Origin: Rodentolepis nana
Lineage: Eukaryota; Platyhelminthes; Cestoda; Cyclophyllidea; Hymenolepididae
NCBI GenBank assembly: GCA_900617975.1
Contig: UZAE01012038.1
Coordinates: 1 to 14,669 of the forward strand
Reading direction: 5' to 3'
DNA length: 14,669 nucleotides
The position numbers and the translations under genes are program-made. Shown here piece by piece: positions 9,323 to 14,669 of the stretch. The notes below the pieces were generated by a model. The model made no database searches. It saw nothing but the letters and a program-made list of their open reading frames with translations, and was not told where the DNA came from. The stretch's first letter is position 1. Every line of letters starts with the position of its first letter.

Positions 9323-9338
9323 GAAATCACGTGATTTC
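9323..9338. promoter_or_regulatory. 16-bp perfect palindrome centred on an E-box
   Basis: GAAATCACGTGATTTC is fully self-complementary and contains TCACGTGA, the form of CACGTG E-box bound by bHLH-leucine-zipper factors such as TFEB/HLH-30 and MITF. No promoter or gene start is evident close by, so a regulatory role is only inferred from the motif. Confidence 0.3.
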
Positions 9339-9635
9339 CTATTAAATAAGTAAATAAAATAAATTAATAATTAAAAGAAAATAATAATTTGCATGCTACT
9401 TTAGACACTAATAATACTCCAAAATGAAAGTTATATTTCTTAACTTTCGTATTCCACCAATGTTGTGTAATTATTGAATTATAGAAAGCCCAGTCGAACA
9501 CCTTCATTATACTGGGGATCAATTTGGTCTATCAAACATGTGCATTACCCCACTGTCACCGGGATGTGCCAATTGTCTTGAACAGGGCCGAAAGTAATCT
9601 GGAGTTCCTCTAATTCGGAAATATGTTTTCTGGAG

Positions 9636-9660
9636 AATATCACTTGGGCAAAGTGATATT
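9636..9660. repeat. perfect 10-bp hairpin with 5-base loop
   Basis: AATATCACTT (9636-9645), loop GGGCA, AAGTGATATT (9651-9660). A G-T pair and an A-T pair extend the stem outward. No poly-T terminator or RNA-gene context was recognised. Confidence 0.55.
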
Positions 9661-9865
9661 TTGAGACATGAATCTACAAATTTATGGAAATTAATGTTCT
9701 TTTTTAATAATTATGGCCAACTCTTATGGTTGATGTTGTCATAGATTTCTTCGCTAAAAAATTTCATAATTCCTTTGATTGATAAATTTTTCCAATGCGA
9801 TTCTTGGACTGCTAAAATAAACTGGAAACTTTCTTGACTTTCAGTCTGAGTTATATTAAAGCCAT

Positions 9866-10147
9866 TGGGTATGGGATAGACTTACCTCCTCGTGGTGCAC
9901 CCTGGGCAACGAATACTCACACGGCAAAAATGTCTATTAACCGGCAGTTGACTTCTGAGTTCAAACTATCATGACCCCAACTGTGTGTCATATTCAACCA
10001 CTTCCACAGTACTCACCTCACCTTTCGTCTCTTTTAAGTCTTTGAAACACTCGACTTTTTTCACTTTGATGTTCCTTCCCCTCTGTAAAGTCTCAAATCA
10101 ACTAAAGGACGAATGATAACTATCATGAAGCCTGCCATTTGATATAA
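9866..10147 (+). repeat. S1 SINE-like retroposon, copy G (full length)
   Basis: A perfect 13-bp target duplication, ATATTAAAGCCAT, flanks it at 9853-9865 and 10148-10160. The sense strand starts near 'gggtatgggatagacttacc', runs through all conserved blocks, and ends with the hairpin at 10113-10126 (ATGATA-AC-TATCAT), 'gcctgccatttg' and a very short tail. At 282 bp it is shorter than copies D and H because part of the pyrimidine-rich middle is missing. Confidence 0.94.
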
Positions 10148-10160
10148 ATATTAAAGCCAT

Positions 10161-11394
10161 AACAGCGCATGATAAAAAAAATTGACTGTTGACTTTCCCG
10201 ATAACTTAGTGCACCCCATTCGTCGCTTTATCATGAAAAAACTAGTTCAATTTTCTGACTGCGTGAGAAAATTAGTTACGGTTTTTAACATGTCTTCTTG
10301 CCTTAGAAAGATATATCCGGAGTTGTTGATCGAGTTAAGCATTGTCCATAATTGAGGTAATCATGTTTGACAACACACCAGTGTACTTCCAGAGATGTTT
10401 ACTCACCAAACGCTCTGGTCGACCTCGTGCGTAGCTTGAATTCATTTGTCTTTTCTCTATGTCGAAAAAAAACCATTTTTGGACCAACCTTCAAGATATT
10501 TTCGCACTATTAAACCGCTGGCAATCAAAAGCGATTGGTTCTTTTTTGCAGAATTATTAATAATTTTAATTGTTTTATAACAGAGATTTCGTCCAGGTAG
10601 CGAAACAATTGTATGCATTGAAATAAAGATGAATAATCGTTTAATTTGCAGCCCACATTAGAAGACCTCTTGCAACGTGTTGCAATGCAAGTACAAGACA
10701 GACCATGCAAGAATGAAAATTGGTTGTACAAATTAGGTGCTCAGATCGATAAATTTTTGTTTAATTAATCATTAAATAGACGATAGAATGCAGGCGTTGC
10801 TATACAAGATATTTCCGAAGGAATATTTTAAGGTTACATTCTTTGATGAGCCTGTGAAATAGCAGGTGTTAGAAGACTCATTTATTCTGGAACACTCCAG
10901 GTTGAAAAATTCCAGTTAAGATTCTCAGCTATGATCTTACTAGTAACCAAAAATTGACTCAAAAATTACATAAATAAATAATTAATTAATACTTAAATCA
11001 TACAAATAAGTAACATCAAACTGTCACCTAAATGATTTTTTGGATGCAAATTACTCTTTTGCTATTCAACATCTACATTTACTATAAGTCCTTAATTCTC
11101 ACACCATTTGAAGCGGTACATTCCCCTAAATGCTCATTAAAGGTTGAAAATATTCCAATGTTACCGGAAGCACTGTAGGGTGCCTTGAAATCATGATACT
11201 TTGGTCATCTTCTTAACAAAGTTCAGTATATCCAACAACGAATACCACTTTATAATAACGTTGAAGAGATTAACTGCGTGTCAAAGTTAGCATTGATTTA
11301 AATTAATAGGAAATTAAAAGATATATGTATATAAATATTCACAACTAAAGCGTTTCTTATATTGAAGCATATACTTTAAGTGTCGTGCACAAAG
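10161..11394. other. AT-rich stretch, includes the 3' flank of the phosphatase gene
   Basis: No gene, repeat copy or RNA gene was recognised. The open frame at 10525-10731 (minus, 68 codons) has no recognisable features. The end next to 11395 should contain the 3' UTR of the minus-strand phosphatase gene. I see no canonical AATAAA close to the stop, only an AATATA variant on the minus strand near 11360. Confidence 0.45.
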
Positions 11395-12300
11395 CTATGC
11401 CTCTCCCCTTCCAAAGTTCGAATTAGCATTAAAATCGGATTGACGCAACGGTGATCTTGACACTTTTTCGACTGAAGGCCGGTTAGTTTCAGCGCTAAAA
11501 AGCTGGCCAGGATCTACGTAACACATGTTGAGAAATCGTTGAGCTGAGTTGATTTGCCTTTTGAGGCTAAACAGAGTTGAGAAAGCTGTGACCGAGTTAT
11601 TACGGCTGACCTTTTGAGGCAGGGGTATCTTCTCACCTTTGACTCGTATGACGCTCTCCTCTTTGGTTCGAAAACTCTGGAAAACTGTCGAATGAAGTTT
11701 GACGAAAAATTTGTATACACACATTATATAACCGCGTTCTCCTGGAGAATGTTTAACCCCATAACTTCCCGAAGCACTCACCAGAGAACTAACCACGAAC
11801 GGTCTGATTGGAATACACGTTGTGAAGTTCGACCAAGCTGTGGGAAAATCATCCAATATAACGACATATGACCAAGCATGCGGTCTCAAACGTTTAGTCT
11901 TAACTAATCCCTTGTTACTCATATTTTGTGGTAAATGGGCAAAGAACGCTTCTCTCTTATTTGCAAAACCAGCAAGAATATCCTCCCTACAAAGAACTCT
12001 CCCATTGAATAACCGTCCATCAGGATCTAGCTTGAGGCGGAGGATATCTTCTGTTCTATCTCTTGTGGAATAAGTAACTAGACAAAGTTCATAAAATTGT
12101 TGAAGTTTCCGAAGCATGTAAAGTATTCTTGGACGAAGAACTAATTGTCGTTTTCCTTCAGTTTCTGTTAATAAGGTCTCGTCCATATCGCAAGCTAAAA
12201 TAAGCTTTTGGTTGTTTCGACACCAATCTCCCGTGAGGTGAGATGCTGTTCTTAAAAAGTTTGGATTCAATTGAATTGGTGTATAGGGCGACAGATTCAT
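11395..12300 (-). CDS. FCP1-like (NLI-interacting-factor family) protein phosphatase
   Basis: The 301-codon frame contains an FCP1-homology domain at about residues 32-170. FCP1/SCP enzymes are Mg-dependent HAD-type phosphatases that remove phosphate from Ser/Thr, typically on the RNA polymerase II C-terminal domain. The catalytic motif is DMDET (D38, D40, T42). The second block is VTYSTRDRTEDIL (75-87) followed by LDPDGRLFNGRVLCRED (91-107), close to the LDP..LF..R.LSRDE pattern of FCP1 itself. The third is the VVILDD acidic pair (D150, D151) with W156 behind and basic KTKR before. All expected active-site residues are present. No BRCT domain follows, unlike full FCP1. Residues 174-208 may be intronic (see next feature); removing them gives 266 residues. 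The ATG at 12300 is the first after an in-frame TAA, but an upstream exon cannot be excluded. The C-terminal ~100 residues are basic and Ser/Asn-rich with no recognised domain. Confidence 0.85.
   Translation of the reverse strand: MNLSPYTPIQLNPNFLRTASHLTGDWCRNNQKLILACDMDETLLTETEGKRQLVLRPRILYMLRKLQQFYELCLVTYSTRDRTEDILRLKLDPDGRLFNGRVLCREDILAGFANKREAFFAHLPQNMSNKGLVKTKRLRPHAWSYVVILDDFPTAWSNFTTCIPIRPFVVSSLVSASGSYGVKHSPGERGYIMCVYKFFVKLHSTVFQSFRTKEESVIRVKGEKIPLPQKVSRNNSVTAFSTLFSLKRQINSAQRFLNMCYVDPGQLFSAETNRPSVEKVSRSPLRQSDFNANSNFGRGEA
11677..11781 (-). other. candidate 105-nt phase-0 intron in the FCP1-like gene
   Basis: On the minus strand the frame contains CTG|GTGAGT, a strong donor, at 11781, and TTTTCCAG, a strong acceptor, ending at 11677. 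Both fall on codon borders and the length is 105 (35 codons), so splicing keeps the frame and joins ...FVVSSL to SFRTKEES. The segment starts just after the conserved FCP1 domain. An internal acceptor-like TTCTCCAG would give a 40-nt intron but leads quickly to a stop. Because the intron would itself be open, the sequence alone cannot decide between spliced and unspliced forms. Confidence 0.45.
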
Positions 12301-12352
12301 AATTATCGTTAAAATTTTTGGTTAACATGTAAATAAAATTTCCTTCTTCAAG

Positions 12353-12547
12353 TTAAGGAGATGAAACACGAGTCCAAGGCGAGAAACCTGGGTCAACGTG
12401 TCGGTTAAAGTTGTCACGCATATCGATTTCTTTCACATGGCATAAGAGATAGTAAATATCACTACTAAAATTGGATCGATTTCCGGCAATTGCGACCAAA
12501 TCTTTTTTCCGACTCTCATCACACTTTTTAGAAAAGACTTTTTTCAT
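12353..12547 (-). CDS. small coding-like frame upstream of the FCP1-like gene (hypothetical)
   Basis: An ATG at 12547 opens 64 codons ending in TAA at 12353, on the same strand as the phosphatase and 52 bp upstream of its start. The composition looks coding, with a lysine-rich start (MKKVFSKKCDESRKKDLV) and then NFSSDIYYLLCHVKEIDM. I recognise no domain, signal peptide or membrane segment. It may be a 5' exon of the phosphatase gene, a separate small gene or a chance frame. The donor candidates I tried do not join it in frame to the phosphatase. Confidence 0.25.
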   Translation of the reverse strand: MKKVFSKKCDESRKKDLVAIAGNRSNFSSDIYYLLCHVKEIDMRDNFNRHVDPGFSPWTRVSSP

Positions 12548-12613
12548 ATAAATTTCCCATTTTAAAGTTCTTCAATGAGAAAAGGACCACCTACAGTAAA
12601 ATAGTGTCAAATA

Positions 12614-12639
12614 TTAGGTTGGCAACTAAGTCATTGCCG
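12614..12639 (+). repeat. mariner copy 2 terminal inverted repeat (left)
   Basis: It matches the reverse complement of 14232-14257 at 25 of 26 positions and is preceded by TA. Confidence 0.92.
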
Positions 12640-12642
12640 ATT

Positions 12643-13727
12643 TCAAATAAGAAGGCAAATTCGGAAATTTTGTTTAAAAATATAACTTTTTTCAATTAGA
12701 TATTGGCCGTTCTTGTCGATGACCTTTTTCCATCGTTCTGGCAGAGTAAAAATTCCCTGTTCGTAAAATGTCTGGTCTTTGCTATTAAAAAACTGAATTA
12801 GGTGTGATCCGACATCATCCGCGTTGTTACAAATTTTACCATTTAAAGAGTTTTGCATGGAACGAAACAAATGGTAATCCGAAGGCGCAAGGTCAGGGCT
12901 ATATGGTGAGTGTGACAAAACATCCCAACCCAGTTCCAATAATTTTTGCCGAGTAACCAAAGATGTGTGGGGCCTTGCGTTATCAAAGATGTGTGGAAAA
13001 CAACACCCTTCCGATTTGATAATGGCGGCCGCTTATCTTCAATTGCATCCTTCAGTTTTTCGAGTTCTTCAACATACACATTTGAATTTATCGTTTGGTT
13101 CTGCGCCTCAATAGTTCAAAATACAAAATTCCTTTGTGATCCCACCAGACTGACAGCATAATCTTTTTTTGGTGAATCTCTGCTTTTGATACTGTTTGGG
13201 CTGGTTGATCTTGCTTCACCCATGATCTCTTGCGAGTAACATTGTTATAAACTATCCACTTTTCGTCGCCAGTAACTAGGTTCTTCAGAAATGGATCATT
13301 CTCATTGCGTTTCAGTAGCGGCGAATCACAGATGCTAATCCGTTGCGTCAAATGAATTTCCTTTAACTGGTGAGGTATCCATAAATCAAGTTTCTTGACA
13401 TAACCAAGGGTTTTTTATTTTTTCAATGCATGTATGCGACACATTGAGCTTCTCTGCAATATCTCGTGTTGTGCTGTGACGATTTGAATCGACGATAATG
13501 GCCTTGATATGGGTTTCATCCACTTCGACTGGGTGGCCAGATCGTTGTGAATTTTTCAGTGGAAAATTACCGGAACGAAATCTTTCAAACCAATTTCGAC
13601 ACTGCCTTTCTTTTAAGGCTTCATCTTCATATACGGCACATAACTTCTTATGTGCTTGCGATGCGTTCTTGCCTTTTCGAAAGTAATACAATAAAATGTG
13701 TCGGAAGTGCACGTCCTGTTCTTTCAT
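12643..13727 (-). pseudogene. mariner transposase, triple-frameshift pseudogene (copy 2)
   Basis: The start MKEQDVHFRHILLYY at 13727 and the helix-turn-helix region are as in copy 1, with a few substitutions (for example ASQAHKKL and SGNFPLKN). The same three frameshifts occur at the corresponding positions, about 13407-13424, 13100-13106 and 12985-12996, including the same ACATCTTTG microduplication. The catalytic Asp codons are at 13265-13267, 12982-12984 and 12877-12879, again DD34D across frames. Unlike copy 1 it keeps YSPDLAP. The normal stop after GQYLIE is mutated (TAA to AAA at 12688-12690), so the last frame runs 15 codons further to 12643. Confidence 0.93.
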
Positions 13728-13818
13728 TTTTAAATTGGGATGAAAACAAAACTAAAGAACTAAACAAAAAAATTTTTTACTAATTATCCTAGAAGCCCAT
13801 TCAGTAAGAAAAAAATAT

Positions 13819-14150
13819 TTATTTATTTATTTATTTCAAATGGCAGGCGTTTTGATAGCTATCATTAGCCATTTAGTTGACTTCGGGCTTCACAGAGGGA
13901 AGGTTAATCAAAATAGAAGAAAGTCAAGGGGTGGGGAACAGAAGAGCGATTCACAGATGTGAAAGAGCCAGCCAAACACAAATATAGAGAAAAAGGTAAG
14001 ATGAGTACTGTGAAAGGGGTCGAATATGACAAGCAGTCGGGCCATGGTAGTTTGAAGTCGGAAGTCAGCTGCCGGTTAATAAACTTTTTTGCCGTATGAG
14101 TATACGTTGCCCAGGGTGCACCACGTGGAGGTAAGTCTATCGCACACCCC
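13819..14150 (-). repeat. S1 SINE-like retroposon, copy H (full length, nested in mariner copy 2)
   Basis: The minus-strand head GGGGTGTGCGATAGACTTAC begins at 14150. The 3' hairpin is the 12-bp palindrome TGATAGCTATCA at 13853-13864, and the tail is four AAAT units. The mariner target is duplicated: GTAAGAAAAAAATAT at 13804-13818 and GTAAGGAAAAAAAATAT at 14151-14167. Copy 1 of the mariner has the uninterrupted site at 5062-5076. The regular tail and head make it one of the youngest copies. The plus strand carries a donor at 14131 (GAG|GTAAGT). Confidence 0.96.
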
Positions 14151-14231
14151 GTAAGGAAAAAAAATATAGGTTAGATGCTCTGGCCACGTTAACAAAACAA
14201 AGAAAGTATAGAGTGAATCCGTCAACAAAAA

Positions 14232-14257
14232 CGGCAATGACTTAGTTGCCAACCCAA
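14232..14257 (-). repeat. mariner copy 2 terminal inverted repeat (right)
   Basis: This is the partner of 12614-12639 and is followed by TA. It confirms that the nested S1 copy lies inside one mariner. Confidence 0.92.
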
Positions 14258-14259
14258 TA

Positions 14260-14573
14260 GAATTGAATTAATTTGGTCAACGTGTATTTGCATTGACTTT
14301 GGTGACAAACTGATGTGATTAACTATGGTTAAAAAGAGAGGATGTAGAATGTGTCTTCAGCCTGCTTTCCATCTATTCAAGTTTTTGTGCTACGGACACT
14401 TCCGCTAGTGAATTTTGGACACGCTAAATTTGCATCTTAAATTTTGAATTTAAGGTATTTAATACTGTCAATTAACTGAGTAACTTTAAAAGAATTTGAA
14501 GTAAAAACTGCTATTTCTATTAATGAAGAGCTAAAATACTAACCCACTAGTTTATATCTATAATTGTAGAATC
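14260..14573. other. AT-rich spacer, nothing recognised
   Basis: This is short AT-rich sequence between mariner copy 2 and the last S1 copy. No gene or repeat was recognised. Confidence 0.5.
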
Positions 14574-14669
14574 GGGGTGTGCGATAGACTTACCTGCACG
14601 TGATGCACCCTGGGCAACGTATACTCATACGGCAAAAAAGTATGTAAACCGACAGTTGACTTCTGACTT
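14574..14669 (+). repeat. S1 SINE-like retroposon, copy I (cut by window end)
   Basis: The sense strand begins exactly at GGGGTGTGCGATAGACTTAC, as in copies D and H, and follows the family through 'gtatactcatacggc' and 'gttgacttctgactt' until the window ends. It shows again that independent copies share the same 5' end. Confidence 0.92.

Larger units (their letters stand above)
8265..9865. other. AT-rich intergenic stretch
   Basis: No gene was recognised over about 1.6 kb. A 60-codon plus-strand frame at 8472-8654 has no recognisable features. After an acceptor-like TTTCCATTTAG, about 40 codons from 9100 are open (GAILAIKLKSGVHSIFVEEH), which I note only as a weak exon candidate. Two short palindromic sites inside this stretch are listed separately. 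Confidence 0.45.
12614..14257 (-). mobile_element. mariner-family DNA transposon, copy 2 (inactive, carries nested S1 copy H)
   Basis: The terminal repeats are at 12614-12639 and 14232-14257, with TA target duplications at 12612-12613 and 14258-14259. The 1,644-bp span is a mariner like copy 1 plus one S1 insertion between the transposase start and the right terminal repeat. The left 1.1 kb aligns to copy 1 with a constant offset of 8,742 at every landmark I checked and only scattered substitutions. The external flanks of the two copies are unrelated, so they come from separate insertions, not a segmental duplication. Confidence 0.95.

Noticed and set aside
11514..12073. Other open frames overlapping the phosphatase gene (11514-11720, 11614-11871, 11822-12073)
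   Set aside because: They overlap the FCP1-like frame, which carries clear catalytic motifs. The others have none.
13816..13835. (TTTA)n run considered as an independent microsatellite
   Set aside because: It sits exactly at the 3' end of S1 copy H next to the target duplication, so it is the element's tail.
13819..14150. S1 considered as a MITE or other DNA transposon
   Set aside because: It has no terminal inverted repeats, its target duplications vary at 12-17 bp, and its tail is made of AAAT units. All of these point to retroposition.
14100..14150. S1 antisense head considered as a spliced-leader RNA gene because of GAG|GTAAGT
   Set aside because: No Sm-type site or further stem-loops follow; the repeat ends about 20 bases after the donor, and the sequence is dispersed as a retroposon.

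Overview
The window looks like intergenic, repeat-dense DNA from an AT-rich animal genome, probably an invertebrate such as a nematode or arthropod. I cannot name the species. The reasons are very AT-rich spacers, two mariner-family DNA transposons with eukaryotic TIRs and TA target duplications, many short retroposons with 12-17 bp target duplications, and one eukaryote-type FCP1 phosphatase gene with a credible short intron. There are no bacterial operons, rRNA or tRNA genes, or CRISPR arrays.

Layout: 285-698 is an unusually GC-rich, CpG-rich patch holding a small cysteine-rich open frame. From 1036 onward one short interspersed repeat family, called S1 here, recurs nine times: 1036-1333 (+), 3037-3206 (+), 3207-3386 (-), 5996-6315 (-), 6612-6735 (-), 7484-7891 (-), 9866-10147 (+), 13819-14150 (-) and 14574-14669 (+, cut by the window end). 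Four copies have recognisable target duplications. The family has a fixed 5' end and a conserved 3' hairpin followed by an AAAT-type tail, so it behaves like a SINE. Two mariner elements, 3872-5167 and 12614-14257, lie on the minus strand. They carry near-identical transposase genes broken by the same three frameshifts, and the second has an S1 copy inserted in it.

The only convincing host-like gene is at 11395-12300 (minus): an FCP1/NLI-interacting-factor type phosphatase with intact DxDxT and DD motifs. A possible phase-0 intron lies at 11677-11781, and a small coding-like frame lies just upstream at 12353-12547. Mariner copy 2 sits about 310 bp upstream of the phosphatase start.

The most interesting material is the S1 family (its likely LINE-dependent 3' end, its U1-like head and its antisense splice donors), the dead mariner lineage that apparently still multiplied, and the compact FCP1-like gene. 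Function and age are inference; the repeats, duplications, frames and motifs are read directly from the sequence.
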